64,000 nt of DNA from Evansella clarkii (lineage in GTDB: Bacteria > Bacillota > Bacilli > Bacillales > Salisediminibacteriaceae). The stretch lies in assembly GCF_002019695.1 (NCBI RefSeq), contig NZ_MTIV01000022.1, positions 1 to 64,000 on the forward strand. Reading direction: 5' to 3'. This document shows positions 58,117 to 64,000 of this stretch, piece by piece. How positions within the stretch are numbered: the first letter of the stretch is position 1; each line of letters starts with the position of its first letter. The notes below the pieces were generated by a model. That model made no database searches, had not been told where the DNA came from, and saw nothing but the letters and a program-made list of their open reading frames with translations. The translations under genes were made by a program, and so were the position numbers.

Positions 58117-58235
58117 CCCCCCTATTCGGCAAATGGGCGAGGGCTATTTTTTCTTTGAGATAAGATAACGCCAATCCCCTATCAGAAGAATGGGTATCTA
58201 TCTGACCACCGTTCCCGCGGTGGTCATTTTTTAAT
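58114..58235. ncRNA. Putative antitoxin RNA region with two terminators
   Basis: TAGCCCCCC.../GGGCGAGGGCTA with a T run (58114-58152) ends the toxin mRNA. TGACCACCG-TTCCCG-CGGTGGTCA with ATTTTTT (about 58202-58231) is a second strong stem. The stretch between is conserved-looking and could be read from the minus strand as antisense to the toxin 3' end. The RNA itself is inferred. Confidence 0.4.
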
Positions 58236-58295
58236 ATATGGGTTGTTACTGTTATCATACCACATTTTCAGAAAAAATACACGGGATGAACAAGA

Positions 58296-58904
58296 TTATT
58301 GATGTCGATCACGCAGCACCCGGTAGGCGTCGACGTAATCCGCATGGTGGTCCAATAATGCCTGCAGGCTTTTCGAGTGAGGCCCTTTAACCGTGACAGC
58401 ACTCATCTCCGCTTCACCTAAATTAAACGCGTGCCGGTGAATAAACGTCGGCATTCCTTCAAATGTCATTTCTGTAATGGGGTTATCACTAAACGCTTCT
58501 GACTGGATCTCCTGTGTGTTCTCCGGCAGAACGAGTTTAGATAGTCTATTATGCTGGAACACGGAACGGGAGATGGTGAAAATGTCTTCTCCAAGCCTTA
58601 ATGTTTCTAATTGGTTATACATAAACGCGCCGTCTTCGATCAGGGCAACGCTTGACGGAATACGTATGTCCGTCAGTTTATTAAACGCGAAGGCGTAAAA
58701 GCCGATAACCGACAAGGTCGGCGGAAGGATCACGGAAGTCAGTCCCTTATTCCAAAAGGCATCCGGCCCGATGGATACCACCTCAACCCCATCGATCTCA
58801 GCAGGGATAACTACATTTGTTTCCTCTCCTTCATAGCCTGTGATTTCTCTTCGGAATTCATCAAATCGAAAATATTTTGCATCCGTTGTTTTGAAATGTA
58901 TCAT
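58296..58904 (-). CDS. BspA-like leucine-rich repeat protein
   Basis: A protein of about 202 residues with several LRR_5-type repeats of 22-23 residues: VVIPAEIDGVEVVSIGPDAF, SVILPPTLSVIGFYAFAFN, DIRIPSSVALIEDGAFMYN and KLVLPENTQEIQSEAFSDN. These form a curved binding surface. No signal peptide, so the protein is probably cytoplasmic. Typical family members are surface proteins; the target here is unknown. Confidence 0.82.
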   Translation of the reverse strand: MIHFKTTDAKYFRFDEFRREITGYEGEETNVVIPAEIDGVEVVSIGPDAFWNKGLTSVILPPTLSVIGFYAFAFNKLTDIRIPSSVALIEDGAFMYNQLETLRLGEDIFTISRSVFQHNRLSKLVLPENTQEIQSEAFSDNPITEMTFEGMPTFIHRHAFNLGEAEMSAVTVKGPHSKSLQALLDHHADYVDAYRVLRDRHQ

Positions 58905-59122
58905 CAATTCGACACGCTCCCCCGTTCTGATTTTCTATATGTTTATTGTACCCTGAACTGGTTGTGATTTACCACTTATTCATTGAAGTATAGCAATTAT
59001 TGGGGGATAAGTTAAAAAATAATAGCTACAGGTTGTAGAATTGATAAGTATCTCCCTTTTATTTAGCAATAGCACGTCACCGGTGACGCTATTAGATAAT
59101 AATAGAAGGGTGGATTATCATT

Positions 59123-59785
59123 ATGTCTTATCAATTCATTTCAAGGAGTGTAGGTCCAACTGTAACATATTGGATATTAAGGACACCCATCTCCAATATT
59201 AGATCATTAATTATTAATAGACCGATCTCAAGTACGTCTAATACTGGCGTTAATGGAGGTTTTTTCGCAGCAGCCAACGGTTATAACAGCCCACCAACTG
59301 GCGGAAGATCAATTTCTTACACTAGGGGCTACTCTACAAACTACCTGTATAACGGAACAGCAAGTAATCCGGTGAGTCGACGTACAGCTGTAATCTACAA
59401 TAATAGAAGAAGTATTACGCGAATGAATGCCGCTAGACTTTCTGAAATCACAAATAGATTCGGTACCGTTGATGTTGCTATTGGGGGAACTGATTTCTCA
59501 TCCTCTAGTTGGAGTTCTACCGCATATTATGGGGCTACAAAGAGGACAGCACTAGCCTGGGAAGGAAGTAACGCCTATCTAATCGTAGTTAGGACTGGTG
59601 TAGTAAATATTCCTGCCCTAAGAAGTGCAATAGATAGCGATTTGGGGTTAGGATTAAGCTCAAGCAATGCCGTAGTTTTAGATGGATCTGGATCAACTTC
59701 CATGCAGGTTTACGGAAATAGTAGTAGAACCTGGCACAACGCGAACAGACACATCTTCAATATGGTGACTTTGGTTAATACTTGA
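59123..59785 (+). CDS. Phosphodiester glycosidase-like (NAGPA family) protein
   Basis: A 220-residue protein with the family's two hallmark motifs: GVNGGFFAAANG near residue 43 and VVLDGSGSTSM near 196 (usual form LDGGGSSTM). AGAAGGGTGG precedes ATG. Members remove N-acetylglucosamine from phosphodiester bonds and are mostly exported. Here no signal peptide is visible and the protein is short. It could act on wall polymers after cell lysis, or on nucleic acid or carbohydrate in the cytoplasm. Confidence 0.8.
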   Translation: MSYQFISRSVGPTVTYWILRTPISNIRSLIINRPISSTSNTGVNGGFFAAANGYNSPPTGGRSISYTRGYSTNYLYNGTASNPVSRRTAVIYNNRRSITRMNAARLSEITNRFGTVDVAIGGTDFSSSSWSSTAYYGATKRTALAWEGSNAYLIVVRTGVVNIPALRSAIDSDLGLGLSSSNAVVLDGSGSTSMQVYGNSSRTWHNANRHIFNMVTLVNT

Positions 59786-59787
59786 TT

Positions 59788-60237
59788 TCAAGAGGGGGAT
59801 TTCCCCTCTTCTTTATATATAAGGAAGAATACTAAGTAGGATAGTGGATAACCGATTGTCGTGATTAAATTAAATGGATTGTTCAAAGCATATCCATTGA
59901 TGTACTCCACCTCATAAAAATACCTTAAAACCGGGCTTAGTATTATACCAATACTCGTAATAATTAATAATCGATAAATCAAATTATTTATATCAAATCT
60001 TAGAAATAATTTATTAATGATTAGAATTATAGGAGTTACTAATATACATGAAAACGGAAAGATAAGAGCTGGGAAGATAACCAATATAAAGAAAATCAAT
60101 TCAGAAGTCATCAGGGTCATTACAGGTTCAATATTTGAATATCGTGCTTCCACTAATGTACTTATAACTGAAAATATAATTGAGCTGAAAAGTGAAATAA
60201 ATAAATACTTAATAATTGTTTTTCTTGCAAAAGCCAT
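59788..60237 (-). CDS. Small polytopic membrane protein
   Basis: About 149 residues from ATG 60237 (GGAGGTGCTTG upstream) with four hydrophobic segments and little else. It converges on the glycosidase gene with a shared hairpin (59790-59810) at the junction. A partner or immunity role is possible; family unknown. Confidence 0.6.
   Translation of the reverse strand: MAFARKTIIKYLFISLFSSIIFSVISTLVEARYSNIEPVMTLMTSELIFFILVIFPALIFPFSCILVTPIILIINKLFLRFDINNLIYRLLIITSIGIILSPVLRYFYEVEYINGYALNNPFNLITTIGYPLSYLVFFLIYKEEGKSPS
59790..59810. terminator. Convergent terminator
   Basis: AAGAGGGG/CCCCTCTT stem at the junction of the glycosidase and membrane protein genes, flanked by T and A residues. Confidence 0.7.
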
Positions 60238-60300
60238 CTTCAAGCACCTCCAATGCGTTATCTAACATATTCTTTACGACGGCAGTATATCCTCCTAAGA

Positions 60301-60333
60301 AAAAATACATGCGATTAAATCGCATGTATTTTT
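60301..60333. terminator. Terminator of the 60341-61348 operon
   Basis: Fifteen-base perfect arms (60301-60315, 60319-60333) around TAA, with A and T runs. Confidence 0.9.
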
Positions 60334-60340
60334 CCGTTTA

Positions 60341-60856
60341 TTATAGGACGATCCGGTATTCCACCTGCACCTGATTGCTATTCTCGTCATACACCAGGTC
60401 ATCTAGTTTCACATACGGAACGAGCATCCCGACGTTGGCCAGAGCAATCCGGGAAATGATGGATTCCTTGCGTCGGTATGGGTGCATTCGCATATAAAGC
60501 AGCAGGTAATCTCCGCGAGTGACATACAGCTGGCCGTGTTTCACCACGTTTTTGTCGCCGTAAACATCGATCAGATATTCCAGCTGTTCTTTTTCCGGAT
60601 GATATTCACTACAAATACTGATGCACGGCTTCAGCATTTGATAATTCTTATGAGAGATATCCCACTTGAGAAGATGATCGAATGCGCTCCGTCCTTCTTC
60701 GACTACTTCCTCCCACGTCTTACACCCCATGTCGTCCAGGCGTTTCGTGTATTTCCCTTTCATGACTCTAAATCCCTTCCTAGCCGATTTCTTCGAAATC
60801 TTGCTTTGAAACGGCTCGATCAGGGTTTGATCTTTTTCTTTTTTAAGTGTCGGCAT
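60341..60856 (-). CDS. Plasmid protein of unknown function
   Basis: A 171-residue protein: basic N-terminal third (KSARKGFRVMKGKYTKR), then a folded alpha/beta part (HKNYQMLKPCISICSEYHPE, GQLYVTRGDYLLLYMRMHPY) and an acidic-basic end. It follows the 158-residue gene by 15 nt in an operon whose promoter copies that of the partition operon and which faces the iteron array. A replication or copy-control role is inferred from this position. Confidence 0.6.
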   Translation of the reverse strand: MPTLKKEKDQTLIEPFQSKISKKSARKGFRVMKGKYTKRLDDMGCKTWEEVVEEGRSAFDHLLKWDISHKNYQMLKPCISICSEYHPEKEQLEYLIDVYGDKNVVKHGQLYVTRGDYLLLYMRMHPYRRKESIISRIALANVGMLVPYVKLDDLVYDENSNQVQVEYRIVL

Positions 60857-60871
60857 CGCAGCGACCCCCTT

Positions 60872-61348
60872 TTAGTATTTGGTAGCATTCTGATGCAACT
60901 CCTCTTCGTCATAAAGCTGCACCATTTTCCAGATGTAGTCTGGCTCGTACTTCATTCCATACACCACTCGCTGAGAAGACTCGGATAAAAACAAATACGC
61001 CTGTTGCGCCTGGAAAGAATATTTCTCTACCGGGCGGATCAATTGATTGAATGCCGGCATGTCCGGCTGTAGCGTTACTCGGCTGACATAATGCCGGATC
61101 GCCATCGGAGCTTTATGATACACCGCTTCCAGCTCTGCTTCGGTCAGGTACCACACCCTCGCAATCAGGCTTTCCCTCGTCTTTGGACCGACGAAACCCT
61201 CCCCGTTCTCCTGTGCCTGACTCTCAAGAAACCTTACACATGCCTTTATCAGCGGTTCCGGCACTTTATTCTGGTCGAGATACTTGGCTATTTGTGTATA
61301 CGTGAAGTTACGTGATTTTGCTCGCATTTTAAACGGATTGAACACCAA
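60872..61348 (-). CDS. Plasmid protein next to the putative origin
   Basis: A 158-residue protein from GTG 61348 (AAGGGGT upstream; ATG 61327 also possible). It is helical, with RNFTYTQIAKYLDQNKVPEP resembling a helix-turn-helix and YHKAPMAIRHYVSRVTLQPD further on. Not a recognised Rep family, but its place directly beside the iteron array makes it a candidate initiator or regulator. Confidence 0.55.
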   Translation of the reverse strand: MVFNPFKMRAKSRNFTYTQIAKYLDQNKVPEPLIKACVRFLESQAQENGEGFVGPKTRESLIARVWYLTEAELEAVYHKAPMAIRHYVSRVTLQPDMPAFNQLIRPVEKYSFQAQQAYLFLSESSQRVVYGMKYEPDYIWKMVQLYDEEELHQNATKY

Positions 61349-61388
61349 AACGACCCCTTAGCCTTCCAAATAATATCCATATATTTAC

Positions 61389-61417
61389 ATTTTAGCACGA
61401 CGCTTACATGCACGCAA
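61389..61417 (-). promoter_or_regulatory. Promoter of the 61348 operon
   Basis: TTGCGT (61417-61412), 17-nt spacer ending in TGC, TAAAAT (61394-61389) and GTAAATATATGG, almost the same as at 45014-45042. Confidence 0.75.
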
Positions 61418-61539
61418 CCATCAATTTGCTGTGCCGACAGCGTTTTGATGACTAAAAGAGGTATTTATCGTACCTGCCTTTTCACACTCAGGTATTTCGT
61501 TTTTCGAAATAAGTTCCTCTGTTCCTGATATATTCGAGA

Positions 61540-61880
61540 AAACTTTATATACGTAACACATGTATATATATATATATTTATATAGTCTTTTTATAAAAAA
61601 AGGAGGAACAAAGGAACATAATCGCGTGCCCCCTTGGTATGAAAGGATTTAGCTGTTCCTTTTTTGCCTGTGACTCCAGGGACATTGGAGGGACATTTCG
61701 GGGTAAAAAGGAACAAACGGCGTATTTTTAGTCAAAATCGAGCAATTACTCGCGTGACCCTAACCGGGAATTTATTAAAAAACAGGCTAATAAGACCTCA
61801 AAAAAGGAACATTTTGGGCGAAAAAGGAACATTTTGACCCTAAAAAGGAACAAACCAGGAACAAAAAAAGCCACACAGAC
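61540..61880. other. Putative replication origin with iteron-like repeats
   Basis: An AT-rich stretch (61545-61600, long TATATA runs) is followed by repeats of AAAAAGGAACA(T/A): 61601-61620 (two close variants), 61654-61666 (inverted), 61704-61717, 61800-61815, 61821-61835, 61842-61854 and 61855-61867. No ORF interrupts 61421-62100. An AT-rich element beside direct repeats is the usual layout of an iteron-type plasmid origin. Confidence 0.6.
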
Positions 61881-61989
61881 ATTCTTAAAACGGGTTTACT
61901 TGTGAGGTGCAAAACAGATAAACGTAGCAATTTCACACGCTAAATACACAACTTTCACAACCGAAATAGCAGTATAATTCGCAAACTAA

Positions 61990-62021
61990 AAAGGCATGAA
62001 GAACCAATTCTTCGCGCCTTT
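61990..62021 (-). terminator. Terminator of the lipoprotein gene
   Basis: AAAGGC..GAAGAA/TTCTTC..GCCTTT stem (61990-62021) with one internal mismatch. Confidence 0.75.
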
Positions 62022-62104
62022 GTTTTCATGTTTGCTTATTTCACTAACGCAACCCGTTTGTTTGAGTACAGTTTTTCACAAACTAAAGTTTTCACTGTAT
62101 AAGA

Positions 62105-62506
62105 CTAACCTTCAATTAACCCAATATATCTGATTTCTTTCCCATCAACAATTGCAATATAAATAGCCCCTCTTTTTTCATTAGGTTTATATATTTTTGT
62201 ACCGACAGGTAGTTCCGTCGCCGTCCCATTCTTAAATTCACTACTATTATTAGTTTGATTAGTAATTTCGGTTACTTCCTCACCTAAAGTTAAATCTAAT
62301 TCCATTACCCAATCGATATCTTCAGCATATGTATAAATAATATCTTCAGTCATAAAAATATCAGCATCCGGGGAACTGGATAATATTTCTTCAGCAGTCG
62401 GATTACTTGTCGCATACTCTTCTTCCTCAACATCTTCGCTGGATTGAACATTACAAGCTGATAATAGCAGGACTACAAAGATAAGTAAGTATGTTTTTCT
62501 TACCAT
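62105..62506 (-). CDS. Small lipoprotein
   Basis: A 133-residue protein with lipobox LLLSAC near residue 18, then an acidic stretch (SSEDVEEEEYATSNPTAEE) and a small beta-rich domain ending VDGKEIRYIGLIEG. AGGGAGGC stands 8 nt before the ATG. Family unknown. Confidence 0.7.
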   Translation of the reverse strand: MVRKTYLLIFVVLLLSACNVQSSEDVEEEEYATSNPTAEEILSSSPDADIFMTEDIIYTYAEDIDWVMELDLTLGEEVTEITNQTNNSSEFKNGTATELPVGTKIYKPNEKRGAIYIAIVDGKEIRYIGLIEG

Positions 62507-62550
62507 TAAATTGCCTCCCTAACTAAAAGACGATGATTGAAAGGTTTTTT

Positions 62551-62952
62551 CTATTCCTCTTCCAACTCTAAAATAAATTCCTCCACTTGGTCATTCCATA
62601 TAATCTCTACTGTATAAGGAGAACCTGTTCTATTTGCCTCGATAAAATAACTATTACCAAAAGGCATGTTTTCTTTTCCTTCAAACTCTTCAAACTGCTG
62701 ACTAACCTTTCCACGGTATTGAAATGCTGTATCTACAATAACCTCAACTTCGCCTGGTACAGGCTCTTCCCCTACATATTCAAAGGTAAGCTCTGCTTCC
62801 TCCGTTACATTTTCACCATAAGGCTTTTCTTCCACAAATAAGGATACTTGCCAGTTTTCTGTTTCTTCATTAAATGAATATGATGCTAATTCTTCGCTGC
62901 CGCAACCTGTAATAAACAGTAAAACAATTGCTGTTATTAATTTGAGTTTCAT
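62551..62952 (-). CDS. Small lipoprotein
   Basis: A 133-residue protein with lipobox FITGC near residue 17, followed by a beta-sandwich-like acidic domain (FEYVGEEPVPGEVEVIVD). GGGGGG precedes the ATG. It lies 44 nt upstream of the other lipoprotein gene on the same strand, so the two form a pair. Confidence 0.7.
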   Translation of the reverse strand: MKLKLITAIVLLFITGCGSEELASYSFNEETENWQVSLFVEEKPYGENVTEEAELTFEYVGEEPVPGEVEVIVDTAFQYRGKVSQQFEEFEGKENMPFGNSYFIEANRTGSPYTVEIIWNDQVEEFILELEEE

Positions 62953-63425
62953 ATTATCCCCCCCTACAATTTATTTTCTTACTTTTGCTAACCTCCCTCT
63001 ATAATCTTTTTGTTTTCTTACGAAAACTCCGTTTATCTAAGGATTTCATAGCTACTCTTTTTCATTAGACATTATTTACATGGTTAGTTTTAGCTTATCT
63101 TCAAGAAAATGGATGTAAGGGGGCTTGTTGACCAGCTCCACTTAAGTATTTTTTTAAAGTAGAGGGGATTTTACGTATGATCGCCACGATGGATCTCCAC
63201 GTTTCTCATGGGGTTAACCCTCCCATGTCTCCCAGAGTCGATGCTCCTACATTCCTTCGTTCAACCTTGCCATGAGGGTGGAGGTCAGATATGCTCCCCG
63301 CCAGGGTCTCTGCCCGTAGTTTTAGTTTATGTTCTGACTTCTCCGTGCTTCAAATGTCTTAGAATATTAGATTAATTAATAATCAGCTTCGATAAATAGA
63401 GTTTTAATAAAACAAAATTATTGAG
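62953..63425 (-). other. Gene-free stretch before the IS110-type transposase end
   Basis: No ORF. The stretch 63180-63340 is unusually GC-rich for this area (CTCCCCGCCAGGGTCTCTGC) and resembles the non-coding part often carried by IS110-type elements downstream of the transposase. Ends of the element are not recognisable. Confidence 0.4.
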
Positions 63426-64000
63426 TTATGCAGCTTCTTGTAAGTTATTAAAATGCGGAATATCACTAAGCATCTTTTCTTCACTGAACTCACATTGTTT
63501 TGTGCCTATTGTAAATAAGATTCGTATTAGTTTATTGCATATGGCAATTAAAGACGGCATCTTTTTTAACGGATTGTCTGGACGGGTAGTATAATACTCA
63601 TGCAGGGCTTTAAAGGCTTGGTTCTTCGCGACTAAAGGCATTACAACTCTAAAGAGGAGAGCTCTTAGCTTCTTTCTTCCTCGTTTTGTAATGGTGGTGC
63701 GTCCTTTATGAAGTCCTGATGTATTTTCCCGTAAGTTTAGTCCAGCTAGTTTAATAATTTGTTTTGGGTGAGAATAGTTTCTTAGATCGCCTACTTCAGC
63801 TAGAAACGCAGCGACAGTATCTTTCCCTATTCCTGTGATTGCCACCATGTTCTGCACACCAGGAACTTGTTTAAGTAATTCATCTAAATGAGCATCTAGT
63901 TCCTCGAACTTTTCTTTGAGTAAATCATATTGAGCCAATAAGGTTTTAAGCTCTAATTTAGCCATGTTATTCCCTTGTTTAATGCCGACTGAACGACTAG
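63426..64000 (-). CDS. IS110-type transposase, C-terminal part (runs off window)
   Basis: The frame stays open from 63426 to the window end, so the N-terminal DEDD part lies outside. The visible piece has the C-terminal transposase_20 domain: QVPGVQNMVAITGIGKDTVA, EVGDLRNYSHPKQIIKLAGL, KGRTTITKRGRKKLRALLF, with the catalytic Ser region in ENTSGLHKG. A start at 63965 is therefore internal. The enzyme cuts and joins DNA for its insertion sequence. Confidence 0.85.
   Translation of the reverse strand, partial: SRSVGIKQGNNMAKLELKTLLAQYDLLKEKFEELDAHLDELLKQVPGVQNMVAITGIGKDTVAAFLAEVGDLRNYSHPKQIIKLAGLNLRENTSGLHKGRTTITKRGRKKLRALLFRVVMPLVAKNQAFKALHEYYTTRPDNPLKKMPSLIAICNKLIRILFTIGTKQCEFSEEKMLSDIPHFNNLQEAA

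Noticed and set aside
61540-61880. CRISPR or tandem microsatellite explanation for the AAAAAGGAACA repeats
   Set aside because: Spacing is irregular, one copy is inverted and an AT-rich element adjoins; an iteron-type origin explains it better, though unproven.

Overview
The window looks like part of a large plasmid or plasmid-like element from a Bacillaceae host. The evidence is strong AGGAGG-type ribosome binding sites, U-tailed terminators, a consensus sigma-A promoter, and close resemblance of several genes to Bacillus/Oceanobacillus families. These include an intracellular subtilisin, a SigO/RsoA-like sigma pair, a TatA/TatC pair and a group IIC intron of the Oceanobacillus iheyensis type. 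Plasmid character comes from a P4-type primase-helicase, topoisomerase III, a ParM/ParR-like partition operon, an iteron-like array, two tyrosine recombinases, a type I toxin and many small genes of unknown function. I saw no rRNA, ribosomal protein or core metabolism genes, and no relaxase or VirB4/VirD4 gene. All functions are read from sequence by eye; no database search was run.

Layout. 0-3.5 kb: a secreted protein, then a primase-helicase behind a perfect sigma-A promoter and a small leader ORF. 3.5-8.2 kb (minus strand): a cassette with MauE-like and MauD-like proteins, a twin-arginine-exported 12-cysteine protein resembling the methylamine dehydrogenase light chain, a membrane protein with an in-frame TGA, a lipoprotein, TatA and TatC. 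8.2-13.2 kb: topoisomerase III with three C-terminal repeats and plasmid proteins, including a ribbon-helix-helix-like one. 13.3-21.1 kb (mostly plus strand): an island of small genes, including two SSB-like paralogues, with nine short GC-rich hairpins in front of many of them and a group IIC intron sitting on a terminator. 21.2-25.9 kb (minus): a minimal Tad/type IVc-like machine of ATPase, two membrane platform proteins and pseudopilin-like proteins. 26.2-31 kb: a split sigma factor, intracellular subtilisin, glutaredoxin, tRNA-Cys, a PadR/membrane protein pair, and a phospholipase A2-like protein behind a Cys-rich mini-protein. 31-42.7 kb (minus): two giant secreted paralogues, further pseudopilin-like proteins and a lipoprotein, probably the surface part of the same Tad-like system. 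42.8-45.8 kb: partition operon and a frameshifted LuxR-type gene. 45.9-51.4 kb: DNA ligase, M50-like peptidase, recombinase, small membrane proteins and an amidase. 51.5-56.7 kb: a candidate RiPP cluster of CPBP protease, ABC exporter, two Cys-rich precursor peptides and a radical SAM/SPASM maturase. 57-61.4 kb: second recombinase, holin-like toxin, leucine-rich-repeat-like protein, phosphodiester glycosidase and two plasmid proteins. 61.5-64 kb: iteron-like putative origin, two lipoproteins and the end of an IS110-type transposase.

The most interesting parts are the Tat/Mau-like Cys-protein cassette, the radical SAM peptide cluster, and the repeated hairpins before the SSB-like small-gene island, which could be a conjugative leading region. 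The split Tad-like machine with giant secreted partners also stands out. Several genes appear broken at homopolymer runs (poly-G near 3.84 kb, poly-T near 45.38 kb and 8.63 kb). These could be phase variation, decay or sequencing error.
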